64,000 nucleotides of DNA. Source: GCA-003244245 sp963712995. GTDB lineage: Bacteria > Actinomycetota > Actinomycetes > Mycobacteriales > Pseudonocardiaceae. This document shows, in pieces, positions 43,217 through 51,706 of this stretch; position 1 is the stretch's first letter; each line of letters begins with the position of its first letter. A model generated the notes under the pieces. The model saw only the letters and a program-made list of their open reading frames with translations, was not told where the DNA came from and made no database searches. Location of the stretch: the NCBI GenBank assembly GCA_963712995.1, contig CAVQKH010000012.1, positions 62,001 through 126,000 on the forward strand, in the 5' to 3' direction. The translations under genes and the position numbers were made by a program.

Positions 43217-44237
43217 CCAGACCCACCCTGGGGTCGGCCAGCGCGTAGAGCACATCGGCGAGCAGGTTCCCGGCCAGCACCGCCCCGGTGGCGAGCAGGG
43301 TCAGCGCGGCCAGCAGCGAGAAGTCCACATTGAGCGCGGCATCGACGGTGGCCTTGGCGATCCCGGGCCAGGAGAACACCGTCTCCACCAGCAGCGCGCC
43401 GGTGATCAGCTCCGGGACCCGCGCGCCGAGCAAGGTCAGGAACGGCAGCAGCGCGGTGCGCAGCGCGTGGCCCAGCACGACGGTCCGCTCGGGCAGGCCG
43501 CGGCTGCGGGCACCGAGCACGTAGTCCTCGGTGAGCGCCTCGAGCAGAGTCTGGCGCACGAACAGCACGAACCACGGCGCTTGGGACACCGCAAGCACCG
43601 CCGCGGGCAGGATGAGATGCCGGGCGAGCTGGCCGGCGTCCAGCGCGGCACCGGCGTCGGTGAGCCCACCGCCGGGCAGCCACCGCAACGCGACCGCGAA
43701 CACGTACAGGGCTCCGAGCCCCAGCCAGAACACCGGCGCCGCCTCCAGCACATACGAACAGGCGGTGACGGCGCGGTCCAGCCAGCCGCCCTGGCGCCAG
43801 GCCGCGACGGTGCCGAGCACGATGCCGAGCAGAAGCGCACCGGCGAAGGCGACGCTCACCAGCAGCACCGACCACACCAGCCGTTCCCCGATGATCTGGG
43901 AGACCGGTTGCTGCAACGAGTGCGAGTCGCCGAAGTCTCCGGTGACGGCGTGCGCCAGCCACGCGCCGTACTGGGTCAGCACCGGGGCGTCGACTCCCCA
44001 GTTCGCCCTGATCTGGGCGACCCGTTCCGCGCTGGCGCCGATGATCCGCACTCCGAAGTAGCGTTGCACCGGATCGAACGGCGAGGCCTTCGCCAGCGCG
44101 AACATCCCCAGGCCCACGATCAGTAGCAGCGGGACGCCGAAGGCGAACCGGCGGGCCACCAGCAGGCCGATCGCCCGCCCCCGCCCGCGTCCCGCGGCGA
44201 CCCCGGTCGGCAACACCTCATGAGACGAGAGGTTCAT
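43209..44237 (-). CDS. ABC transporter permease (DppB-like)
   Basis: A 342-residue permease. Six helices; after the first comes FDPVQRYFG and a large extracytoplasmic loop with YGAWLAHAVTGDFGDSHSL, as in DppB. The EAA loop is DYVLGARSRGLPERTVVLGH. The ATG at 44237 overlaps the stop of the binding-protein gene (ATGA). Confidence 0.92.
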   Translation of the reverse strand: MNLSSHEVLPTGVAAGRGRGRAIGLLVARRFAFGVPLLLIVGLGMFALAKASPFDPVQRYFGVRIIGASAERVAQIRANWGVDAPVLTQYGAWLAHAVTGDFGDSHSLQQPVSQIIGERLVWSVLLVSVAFAGALLLGIVLGTVAAWRQGGWLDRAVTACSYVLEAAPVFWLGLGALYVFAVALRWLPGGGLTDAGAALDAGQLARHLILPAAVLAVSQAPWFVLFVRQTLLEALTEDYVLGARSRGLPERTVVLGHALRTALLPFLTLLGARVPELITGALLVETVFSWPGIAKATVDAALNVDFSLLAALTLLATGAVLAGNLLADVLYALADPRVGLDG

Positions 44238-45821
44238 GACGGCGACTTCGGCGTCCACTTGTCGAGGTTCCACCACAGCGCATGCACCAAACCGTGGTCG
44301 TGCGGCTCGATCTGCGGTTCCTGGCCGTTCCACTTGTCCCGCAACACATAGGTGTGATCGAGAAAGACCAGGAAGGCCCAACCCGGGTCGGCGATATAAG
44401 CCGTCTGGAACTGGTCATAGGCGCGCTTGCGGACGGCCGGGTCGATGCTGCGCCGCCCGGCGTCCAGCGCAGCATCGACTCCCGCGTTGCGGTACAGGGT
44501 CATGTTGACGTAGCCCGGCTCGCCGATGTAGCGGGAGTGGAGCAGCGTGTAAGCGGCGCTGTCCGGGTCGTAGGGGTCACCGCCGCCCCAGATCGAGGCG
44601 GTCTCCCGCTGCCGCTTGAGCATGATCTCGAAGGTGGTGCCCTCCACCGGCGCGTCGATGCCCAACTTCGCCAGGTCACTCGCGCTGGCCAGCGCCAGCT
44701 CCTTGCGCAGGCTATCTTCGGCCGGGTACAGGATCGGCAACCGAGCCGGCTCGCCGTCGCGGGAGCGTTTGCCGTCAGTTCCCGCGCTCCAGCCCGCCTC
44801 ATCCAGCAGCCGCCCGGCCGCTGCCGGGTCGTAGCGGAAAGCGGCGGCTGGGTCGTACCACTGGCTCAGATACGGCGAGATCGGCGTGGCCGCGGGCTTG
44901 CCGGCGCCGGCGAGCACGGTATCGATCATCGCCTGCCGGTTGATCCCGACATTGATGGCCTGGCGCACCTTGGTGTCCGAGGTGAAGGGAAGCTGCGAAG
45001 GGATTCCCAGACCCCGGTAGTCGGCAGATTTCGACTGCACGAGCTGGTAGCCGTCGCGTCCGGCATAGGTTTTCGCCAACTTCGGCGGCAGCACCGTGGC
45101 GTCGAACTCCCCCGCCGCCATCCGGGTCGCCCGGGCATTGTCGTCGGTCACGAACACCAGCGTCGCCGTCTTCACCGCTGGCGCCCCATCCCAGTACCCC
45201 TCGTTGGCCTTGAGCACCATCCGGTCACCCTTGCGCCACTCGCTCACCGTGTACGGGCCGCTACCGATCGGGGCGGTGTTGAACGGTGCTGTGTTGATGT
45301 CCTGACCCTCGAAGGCTTTGCGCGGCACGATGCCCAGCAGCAGCCGCTGTGCGAACGGGGCGTAGGGGTAGCGCAGCCCGAACACGACGGTGCGCTCGTC
45401 AGGGGCACTCACCTGCGCCAGCGCGTCGTAGTTGGAGGCGATCGTCGAGTCGACCTTCGGGTCGAGCACCGAGGAGTAGGTGAACACCACATCCTGCGCG
45501 GTCACCGGCGTGCCGTCGGAGAACGTCACGCCCGGGCGCAGGGTCGCGGTCCAGGTCAGCCCATCCGGCGACGCGGTCGGCAACTGCCCGGCCAGGGCGG
45601 GCACCAACGCAAGACTCGGCGTCCCGGGACACCAGACCGTCGAAGATCTTCGACGCGCCGTCCGGGGCGAACCCGAGGATCGGATTGAGGTTGTCCGGCT
45701 CGGACCCTGCTCCGATCACGATCGATCGGCCATCCGAGGATGCGGTTGTCCCGCTGGGCGCGGAACAGGCCGCGAACAGGGTAAGTAGTACGACAAACAG
45801 GACTAACCGGCACCGGGACAT
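44234..45821 (-). pseudogene. Extracellular solute-binding protein of the importer, frameshifted
   Basis: The N-terminus (45821 to about 45620) encodes a lipoprotein signal (LFVVLLTLFAACSAPSG) and IVIGAGSEPDNLNPILGF, as in SBP_bac_5 proteins. From about 45607 to the stop the frame differs and gives the main body: LRPGVTFSDGTPVTAQDVVF, GSGPYTVSEWRKGDRMVL, VRQAINVGINRQAMIDTVL and a C-terminal WNLDKWTPKSPS. One base gained or lost near 45612-45622 links them into about 528 residues. It is otherwise undamaged, so a sequencing error or a very recent mutation is likely. It begins the five-gene import operon. Confidence 0.85.
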
Positions 45822-45958
45822 GACCAGAACGTTAAACACTCATGCAAGTAGCTGGCAACAGCCATTTGGCCTAATAGCAACTAGAGTCGGGAACCAGGAC
45901 AGAGTCGGCGCCAGGTCCAGGTCGGTAGCGACCTGGACCGTGCAGTGCCGGCAGTGGA

Positions 45959-46132
45959 CTATCCGGTACCGGCTGTCGTACTGCCGACTTCAGTCAGCTC
46001 GATCAGGGGTTCCCCACAGGCACAGATATAAGCCTGGTCACCAGACGGGCAGTGGCACTCCTCTTCGATGCGAACGCGACAACCACAGTCATCATGGTTG
46101 CACGTGAGCACTGTACCTTTGCTGTACGTCAT
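45959..46132 (-). CDS. Prokaryotic metallothionein
   Basis: A 57-residue cysteine-rich protein: GTVLTCNHDDCGCRVRIEEE, then CHCPSGDQAYICACGEPL. Cysteines and one histidine cluster as in actinobacterial metallothioneins, which bind Cu(I) or Zn(II) in the cytosol. The ATG at 46132 follows GAGGAGG by six bases, a strong ribosome site. Confidence 0.88.
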   Translation of the reverse strand: MTYSKGTVLTCNHDDCGCRVRIEEECHCPSGDQAYICACGEPLIELTEVGSTTAGTG

Positions 46133-46230
46133 TCCGACCTCCTCTTGCAACCCTCGTATGCGCCAATCCGCATGGTACTGCCGATGTGACCAGGTTGTGC
46201 ACGTTGCGGCGCGACCGCTGGCGCGTTGCC

Positions 46231-46530
46231 CTACCCGGCGGGGTCGAGGTAACGCAGGTGGACGGCGTGCAGGACCTCGCTGCGGGATCGGCCGGTGACC
46301 TCGGCGAGCTCATCGAGCAGGATGCCGGACAGCGACGACAGTCCGAAGATCATCTCGGACAGGCCGCGGAATGGGTCCGCAGTGCCGGCCACGTCGCCGA
46401 TGGCGCGGTTCATGGCGTGCCGGAAAACCGAAGGGTCGGCTTCGGTCTCGGCGATGCTCCACGCGGTGAGCACCTCCAGCGCCGGTGGCAACACCGCGTG
46501 CAGCAGCTCGTCAGGCCCGTCGATACTCAT
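46231..46530 (-). CDS. Hypothetical protein
   Basis: A 99-residue acidic helical protein (LLHAVLPPALEVLTAWSIAE, FRGLSEMIFGLSSLSGILLD, VTGRSRSEVLHAVHLRYLD). Composition looks coding; no family recognised. Downstream of, and on the same strand as, the superoxide dismutase with 37 bases between them, so probably co-transcribed. Confidence 0.6.
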   Translation of the reverse strand: MSIDGPDELLHAVLPPALEVLTAWSIAETEADPSVFRHAMNRAIGDVAGTADPFRGLSEMIFGLSSLSGILLDELAEVTGRSRSEVLHAVHLRYLDPAG

Positions 46531-46567
46531 CTCGGCGCTGCTTGTCTCGGCGTCGGGCCCCGGCGGA

Positions 46568-47179
46568 TCAGGACAGCACCACCGACCGGGCCTGGGCGAA
46601 CCGGCCAGCGACATCGGCCCAGTTCACCACGTTCCACCAGGCCTCGACGTAGTCCGGCTTGACGTTGCGGTACTGCAGGTAGAAGGCGTGCTCCCACATG
46701 TCGAGCAGCAGCAGCGGCAGCGAGCCGGGACTCAGGTTGCCCTGGTGGTCGTAGCACTGTTGGAGTATCAGCCGCTGACCCAGCGAGTCCCACGCCAGGA
46801 TCGACCAGCCGGAGCCCTGCACACCCAGCGAATTGGCGGTGAAATGCTTGCGGAAGGAGTCGAAAGACCCGAAATGCTGGTCGATCGCCGCAGCGAGCTC
46901 ACCGTCGGGCTTGTCCCCACCGTCAGGCGACATGTTGGGCCAGAACACCGAGTGGTTGACATGCCCACCGAGGTTGAACGCCAGGTTGCGCTCCAGCAGG
47001 TTCACCGTGCCCAGCGCATCGTGCTCGCGCGCCTGCGCCAGCTGCTCCAGGGCGGTGTTGGCGCCCTTGACGTAGGTGGCGTGGTGCTTGGAGTGATGCA
47101 GCTCCATGATCTGCCCGGAGATGTGTGGCTCCAGGGCGCCGTAGTCGTAGGGCAGGTCGGGCAGGGTGTAGCCGGCCAT
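46568..47179 (-). CDS. sodA: Fe/Mn superoxide dismutase
   Basis: A 203-residue SOD. Metal ligands are His in MELHHSKHHATYV, His in GGHVNHSVFW, and Asp and His in LLLLDMWEHAFYLQY. YTLPDLPYDYGALEP is the family N-terminus. Gly at QGSGWSILAW is typical. Destroys superoxide in the cytosol. Its upstream region carries TTGCAA-type sites that also occur upstream of the neighbouring Ros/MucR-like regulator. Confidence 0.96.
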   Translation of the reverse strand: MAGYTLPDLPYDYGALEPHISGQIMELHHSKHHATYVKGANTALEQLAQAREHDALGTVNLLERNLAFNLGGHVNHSVFWPNMSPDGGDKPDGELAAAIDQHFGSFDSFRKHFTANSLGVQGSGWSILAWDSLGQRLILQQCYDHQGNLSPGSLPLLLLDMWEHAFYLQYRNVKPDYVEAWWNVVNWADVAGRFAQARSVVLS

Positions 47180-47239
47180 GCGTGACCTCCAGGAGTGACG
47201 GCCAGGTGACGACCGCGCAGCAGTGCCGATTCTACGCTG

Positions 47240-47262
47240 TTGCAAGCATATTGCTTTTGCAG
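47240..47262. promoter_or_regulatory. TTGCAA-type sites upstream of sodA
   Basis: TTGCAAGCATATTGCTTTTGC is an AT-rich stretch with three TTGC half sites, unusual in this DNA. Similar elements (TTGCGAT, TTGCAAC) lie at about 47968-47984, upstream of the Ros/MucR-like gene. Confidence 0.4.
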
Positions 47263-47273
47263 TTAAGCGCAAT

Positions 47274-47948
47274 TCATCCGGTCGCGGTAGCCTGATCGTC
47301 GCCGCCGCTCGCGGCCCGCGGCACCGCGTCGATCTCACGCCGGAGTCGGGCCCATCCCATCCCGGTCTCCCTGGCCATACTGCGCAGGCTCGCCCCGGTG
47401 GAACAAGCGTGCCGCAGGTAGCCGACCAGATCGTCGAAGCCCAGCTCACTCAAACGCCGCCCCAGCGCCAGATCGCGCTCGGCGGCCCTGGTCGCGCGCC
47501 CCGCCTCCAGCGCGGCGCGGCGCAACCGGGTCAGCTCCGGTGATGGGATGGCGGCGTGCGCGGTGGCGGCCAGGGTGGCGAGCCGGCCGGTCTTGGAGAG
47601 CTCCTGGCCCACGGCGAGTCGGGCCCGTAGTGCGGACGAGCGCCGGTAGGCCCTCCGCTGGCGGGTGGCGATCGATCGGGACAGCGTCTCGGCGACCAGT
47701 GGCCGGCTGCGGCACAGCCCGATCAGGTCCCGGTAGGACTCGGCGTTGTGGCCATGCCTGCGCAGGTGCCCACCCAGCGAGACGAACCAGCGCCCGCACA
47801 GGTGGCAGCAGATCCGGCCGGTGCCGGAGTCGAACACCAGCCGGCCGTAGGGAGCGTGCAGGCCGGTCCCGTCAGGCAGCGACCACAGGTGGACATGCGA
47901 CTGGGCCTGGTGGAACTGGCGCGCCTGTACCGTCACGGTGCTCGTCAT
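47274..47948 (-). CDS. Ros/MucR-like zinc-finger protein
   Basis: A 224-residue protein. RICCHLCGRWFVSLGGHLRR followed by HGHNAESYRDLIGL is the Cys2His2-like Ros/MucR zinc finger with the following helix. The rest is Arg/Ala-rich helices and a possible second DNA-binding segment near the end (SMARETGMGWARLRREID). Such proteins bind AT-rich DNA. The ATG at 47948 follows a region with TTGC repeats, suggesting autoregulation. Confidence 0.78.
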   Translation of the reverse strand: MTSTVTVQARQFHQAQSHVHLWSLPDGTGLHAPYGRLVFDSGTGRICCHLCGRWFVSLGGHLRRHGHNAESYRDLIGLCRSRPLVAETLSRSIATRQRRAYRRSSALRARLAVGQELSKTGRLATLAATAHAAIPSPELTRLRRAALEAGRATRAAERDLALGRRLSELGFDDLVGYLRHACSTGASLRSMARETGMGWARLRREIDAVPRAASGGDDQATATG

Positions 47949-48061
47949 GATGGCAACATTTCTATTGCGATTATCTTGCAACAGCATCTTTGCGCAGCAC
48001 CGCCATGGAACGCAAGCACGAACCACGATGCACCGTTAACGATCTTCGCAGGTCCGCACGT

Positions 48062-48412
48062 TCAGGCGGTTCGCCGGTGCGCGAGGGCGGTGTCGTCGTA
48101 CTGGGCGGTCGGTCGCAGATCGGGTGGCAGACCATCGTCACCGGTGCCGATCGCCGTATCGATGGTTTTCGCGAGGACCGCCTCGACGAGGTCGGGTACC
48201 GCGGCGGCCACCGCGGTACGGGCGAGCCGGTTGACACGTGCCGCGTCGTCGGCGAACCGATGGCAGGCGGCACAGCTCGCCAGATGCACGTCGAGCGCGT
48301 CGCGTTCCGCCTCGCTGTCCTCACCGTCCAACCGCGCGGAGAGGGCCTCCTTACACTGTGTGCAGTCCACGTGACAATAGTGGTGCGTCGCAACGCTGGG
48401 GTTCCCGGGCAC
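48062..48412 (-). CDS. Zinc-finger anti-sigma factor
   Basis: A 102-116 residue protein (GTG at 48370 or ATG at 48412). DCTQCKEALSARLDGED then ALDVHLASCAACHRFADD gives the HxxxCxxC zinc-binding anti-sigma domain (zf-HC2). No membrane helix, so it is cytosolic. It is divergent from the ECF sigma gene, 20-60 bases apart, and is its likely inhibitor, perhaps redox responsive through the zinc site. Confidence 0.82.
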   Translation of the reverse strand: MPGNPSVATHHYCHVDCTQCKEALSARLDGEDSEAERDALDVHLASCAACHRFADDAARVNRLARTAVAAAVPDLVEAVLAKTIDTAIGTGDDGLPPDLRPTAQYDDTALAHRRTA

Positions 48413-48432
48413 CTTTGGTTACCCTTGCCCGC

Positions 48433-49014
48433 ATGGGTGACACCCGACCTGATGATGCACATATCACCGTACTCGCATTATCAGCAGGTTCCGGCGATCG
48501 CGACGCCTTGGAGGCTTTCATTCGTGCTACTCAACGTGACGTATACCGCTTTCTTTGTCACCTTTGTGAGCGTGGGGAGGCGGAGGATCTCACCCAAGAG
48601 ACCTACCTGCGGGCCCTTCGGGCGCTGCCGAGCTTCGCCGGCCGTTCCTCGGCGCGCACCTGGCTGCTGGCCATCGCCCGGCGGGTCGCCGCCGACCAGA
48701 TCCGGCGGAGGGTGACCCGGCCGCGTACCACCGCGGTCGAGGACTGGGACACCGTCGCGGCCGGCAGCTCGACGCACCGGCGATCCGGGTTCGACGAGGG
48801 CATCCTGCTGCGGCAACTGGTCACCGAACTGGAGCCCGACCGCCGGGACGCCTTCATCCTCACCCAGATGTTAGGTCTGGACTACGCGGCCGCGGCCGAG
48901 GTGTGCGGCTGCCCGATCGGCACCATCCGCTCCCGGGTGGCCCGAGCGCGGGAAGACCTGGTCCGCGCGATGAACACGCCGGGCCTGCGCAACCGCAGCG
49001 CCATCGGCCCCTGA
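48433..49014 (+). CDS. ECF sigma factor (SigC-like)
   Basis: A 193-residue sigma factor. Region 2: RDVYRFLCHLCERGEAEDLT then QETYLRALRALPSF, with RTWLLAIARRVAADQIRRR. Region 4: FILTQMLGLDYAAAAEVCGC then PIGTIRSRVARAREDLVRAM. Length and motifs suit a group 4 sigma factor. The adjacent divergent zinc-finger protein is the presumed anti-sigma factor. Confidence 0.93.
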   Translation: MGDTRPDDAHITVLALSAGSGDRDALEAFIRATQRDVYRFLCHLCERGEAEDLTQETYLRALRALPSFAGRSSARTWLLAIARRVAADQIRRRVTRPRTTAVEDWDTVAAGSSTHRRSGFDEGILLRQLVTELEPDRRDAFILTQMLGLDYAAAAEVCGCPIGTIRSRVARAREDLVRAMNTPGLRNRSAIGP

Positions 49015-49053
49015 TCGATCTTCGACACCCCTTCCCAATCGACGATCATGGTG

Positions 49054-49121
49054 ACCGGCTGGCTGCCGGGAGCTGACGCGTCGGGGGCCGCTCGCTCCAC
49101 CGGCAGCCAGCCGGCGATCTC
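49054..49121. repeat. Dispersed hairpin repeat, copy A
   Basis: Perfect 15-base arms CCGGCTGGCTGCCGG (49055-49069) and its complement (49100-49114) enclose a 30-base loop containing GCGTCGGGGGCCG. The whole block is closely similar to 61731-61797 (copy B), and both are followed by CGGCGAT. Confidence 0.7.
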
Positions 49122-49136
49122 ACAATGAAAGGCCGT

Positions 49137-49433
49137 CTACCACATCAACACTTCATTGAGGACATTGAGCGCACTACCATTCGCTCGCCGCTCGACCAGT
49201 CCACTACCTGGCACGATCAACGACGATGTCCGCTTTCGCCAAGCGAAGCAGTCGTGACTGAATCCCTCGATGTGGACGAGGTCCAGCCAATCATCGCTCA
49301 CCCGATGCCCCACCAGTGGACCGTCCTCACCCGGACCAGCGCGCTGAAACTGGAATCCCAGCGCCTTCAAATAATCCAGTAATCGCTTGGCAATTACCAG
49401 ATCTGGGCTATCAGTCTGCATACGATTCCTCAA
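49137..49433 (-). CDS. Hypothetical protein
   Basis: A 98-residue protein: LLDYLKALGFQFQRAGPGED, GPLVGHRVSDDWLDLVHIEG, LNVLNEVLMW. I recall similar short proteins next to XRE regulators in Pseudonocardiaceae but know no function. It is divergent from the XRE gene at 49645. ATG at 49433 or 49421. Confidence 0.6.
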   Translation of the reverse strand: MRNRMQTDSPDLVIAKRLLDYLKALGFQFQRAGPGEDGPLVGHRVSDDWLDLVHIEGFSHDCFAWRKRTSSLIVPGSGLVERRANGSALNVLNEVLMW

Positions 49434-49644
49434 CTCACCCGCTCCGTCATCGCGCGCAGACCCGAGGGTGAGTGGGACGGCTGGCTGCCTTCATGACGCA
49501 AAGGGTTTCGCTACTCAGCGTGACCATGCCAGGCCCGCATCCGGACAGTGTCGGACCGCAACCGGACATCTCCGGACCTGGTGCTTGCGCCACCGCGCGG
49601 CAGGCGGAATTGTCGGGTTGGTCACTGCGGAGGGGGACCAACTG

Positions 49645-50946
49645 ATGGCTGAGCGGCCAGCGCCACGGACCCTGCTGGAAGCGCTGGTTCGCCAGCGGCA
49701 GCTGTCGTGGGACGAAGCGGCCGACCTGGTAGAGAAAACGGCAGAGAAGCACGAGGACATCCACATCTCGCTCAGCGGCCGTCACCTGGGGCGCCTGGCT
49801 CGGGGCGAGCGATCAGGGAACCGGCCCAATCCAGCGACCCGCCGAGCACTCCAGTACACCTTCAACCGGCCGGTCGATGAGCTGCTGGGTCCCTATAGTC
49901 TCAGCGATCTCCCGGTTGTCGAGGGACCAAAACGTGGTACAGAGGCTTCGGAGGTGCTGACAGTGGCGGCCGACCGGGCACGGCGATTCCTGACGAGTCT
50001 TCAGACGTTGTCGGACGAGTCGCTGCAACTGATCCATGACGAGGTGCAGGACTTGGTGCGGGCGTATCCAGCGCGGCCGCTGCCAGAGATCCTCGGTCAT
50101 CTGGTCTCTGGCCAGGAGACGGTGTTCAGCCTGCTGGAACGGCCGCAACGGCCGGCGCACGCCCGTCAGCTCTATTTTCTGAGCGCGGTGCTCGGCGGGC
50201 TGCTGGCCAAGGCCTCACACGACCTGGCCGATCCGCATGCGGCGCTGTCACAATCCCGCACCGCATGGCTGTGCGCCGAGCAGGCTGACCATGACGGGTT
50301 ACGCGCCTGGATATGCGGCCTGCAGGCGCTGATCTGTTACTGGGCACGCCGCCCTCACGACAGCATCCGCTACGCCCAGCGCGGCGCCACTTATGCCCAG
50401 AGTGCCGGCAGCACAGCGTTGGTGTGGCTGCCGGCAAGCGAAGCACGCGCGTGGGCCGCTCTCGGCAACGGCGAGCACGCCCGCGATGCGATCGAGCGCG
50501 CTGAACAAGCCTGGGGCCAGCTACGTCCGAACGAGTTGGACGAGATGGGCGGCATCGCCACCTTCAGCAGGGCCCGGCAACTTCACTTCTCCGCCGACGC
50601 ACTGGTGTGGCTGCCTGACGAGTTCTCAGCGGCCGAGGACTCTGCCCGTCAGGCCGTCGAGGCTTACTCCGACCCGGCTGATCCGGATTGGGCATTCGGT
50701 GACGCCGCCGGTTCTCACGCTGCGCTGGCCATCGCCCGAATCGGGCGGGCGGAGATCGACGGTGCCGCCGACGCACTCGCCCCGGTTCTCGATCTACCCC
50801 CAGAACAGCGAATCAACGGTATTGTTCATTCGGTCAATCGAGCCCATCGCGCGCTGAGCCATACGCCCACGAGTGCCACTGCCCGCGACCTCCAAGAGCG
50901 TATCGAAAGCTACGTCCTCACCCCCGTTCGCGCGCTGGCGAGGTGA
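49645..50946 (+). CDS. XRE-family regulator with TPR-like C-terminus
   Basis: A 433-residue regulator. The N-terminal 75 residues hold a helix-turn-helix of the unusual form in RQRQLSWDEAADLVEKTAEK with LSGRHLGRLARGERSG. Residues about 140-430 are TPR-like repeats (LSQSRTAWLCAEQADHDGLR, YAQRGATYAQSAG, ARDAIERAEQAWGQL). The ATG at 49645 has AGGGGG nine bases upstream. It overlaps the acetyltransferase gene by four bases. Confidence 0.82.
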   Translation: MAERPAPRTLLEALVRQRQLSWDEAADLVEKTAEKHEDIHISLSGRHLGRLARGERSGNRPNPATRRALQYTFNRPVDELLGPYSLSDLPVVEGPKRGTEASEVLTVAADRARRFLTSLQTLSDESLQLIHDEVQDLVRAYPARPLPEILGHLVSGQETVFSLLERPQRPAHARQLYFLSAVLGGLLAKASHDLADPHAALSQSRTAWLCAEQADHDGLRAWICGLQALICYWARRPHDSIRYAQRGATYAQSAGSTALVWLPASEARAWAALGNGEHARDAIERAEQAWGQLRPNELDEMGGIATFSRARQLHFSADALVWLPDEFSAAEDSARQAVEAYSDPADPDWAFGDAAGSHAALAIARIGRAEIDGAADALAPVLDLPPEQRINGIVHSVNRAHRALSHTPTSATARDLQERIESYVLTPVRALAR

Positions 50947-51542
50947 AGCCTGCTATGTATCCACTGCGACTCGAAGGGTCACAAGTCGTTCTCCGGGAAT
51001 TCAGGCCGAATGATCTGGACAAGATAATGACCATAGTCGGTGACGACCGGGTGACCGACTCACTTTCTTTCGATACGCGCTCTCGCGAGCAGGCGATGGA
51101 GATGCTGAACGGAATTCTCAGCCGAGCGAGACAGGAACCCCGCACCGAGTATTATTTGGCGGTGACCACTGCGGATGACGACCTAGTGGGAGTCGCCCGC
51201 CTTGAGCTCAGCGGTATTCAAGCGGCCAAGGGGGGCGGCGCCATCGCCGCTGACTACTGGCGCCGCAGATACGCCATCGATGCTGCCCGAACCCTGATGG
51301 AATTCGGCTTTCGAGAACTCAAGCTCCACCGAATATCCGTCGCAATGGGCCCGGACAATGCCGCCTCGATCGAGGCCGCACGCCGGCTCGGCATGACCTA
51401 CGAAGGCCGCATCCGCGATCACGTCTATACCAAGGGTCAGTGGCGTGACAGCCTGCTGTATTCGGTACTGGTGGATGAGTGGGTAGCAGTCGAACCTTCC
51501 GATGTTCCCGACACACCAACCGGGCGAGCCGCGCCTCACTAG
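50943..51542 (+). CDS. GNAT acetyltransferase (RimJ/RimL-like)
   Basis: A 199-residue N-acetyltransferase. LREFRPNDLDKIMTIVGDD at the start, IAADYWRRRYAIDAARTLME around the acetyl-CoA loop (RRRYA in place of the usual RGxG), and MGPDNAASIEAARRLGMTYE in the last motif. Members acetylate protein N-termini, antibiotics or polyamines. GTG start inside the XRE stop, so co-translated with the regulator. Confidence 0.85.
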   Translation: MKPAMYPLRLEGSQVVLREFRPNDLDKIMTIVGDDRVTDSLSFDTRSREQAMEMLNGILSRARQEPRTEYYLAVTTADDDLVGVARLELSGIQAAKGGGAIAADYWRRRYAIDAARTLMEFGFRELKLHRISVAMGPDNAASIEAARRLGMTYEGRIRDHVYTKGQWRDSLLYSVLVDEWVAVEPSDVPDTPTGRAAPH

Positions 51543-51548
51543 AGGAGA

Positions 51549-51698
51549 ATGGGATTCGTACCCGTGGATTTTCCTGTCGTTTTGGGAGTCATGGCACTGA
51601 TCGTTTCGATCGTGGCTCTGGCCGCATCGTCGCTACTCACCGCGCGCGAGGTCCGCTTGTCGAAGAACGCAAACCACATCCCGGCGGTCATCGAATAG
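51549..51698 (+). CDS. Small membrane protein, probably truncated
   Basis: A 49-residue frame beginning ATG at 51549 with GAGGAG directly upstream. It encodes one membrane helix (FPVVLGVMALIVSIVALAAS) and LSKNANHIPAVIE before a TAG. I recall longer actinobacterial membrane proteins with the same helix followed by ANHIP and a 100-residue cytosolic part, so this copy seems cut short. Third gene of the XRE/GNAT cluster. Confidence 0.55.
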   Translation: MGFVPVDFPVVLGVMALIVSIVALAASSLLTAREVRLSKNANHIPAVIE

Positions 51699-51706
51699 CG
51701 CTCGCC

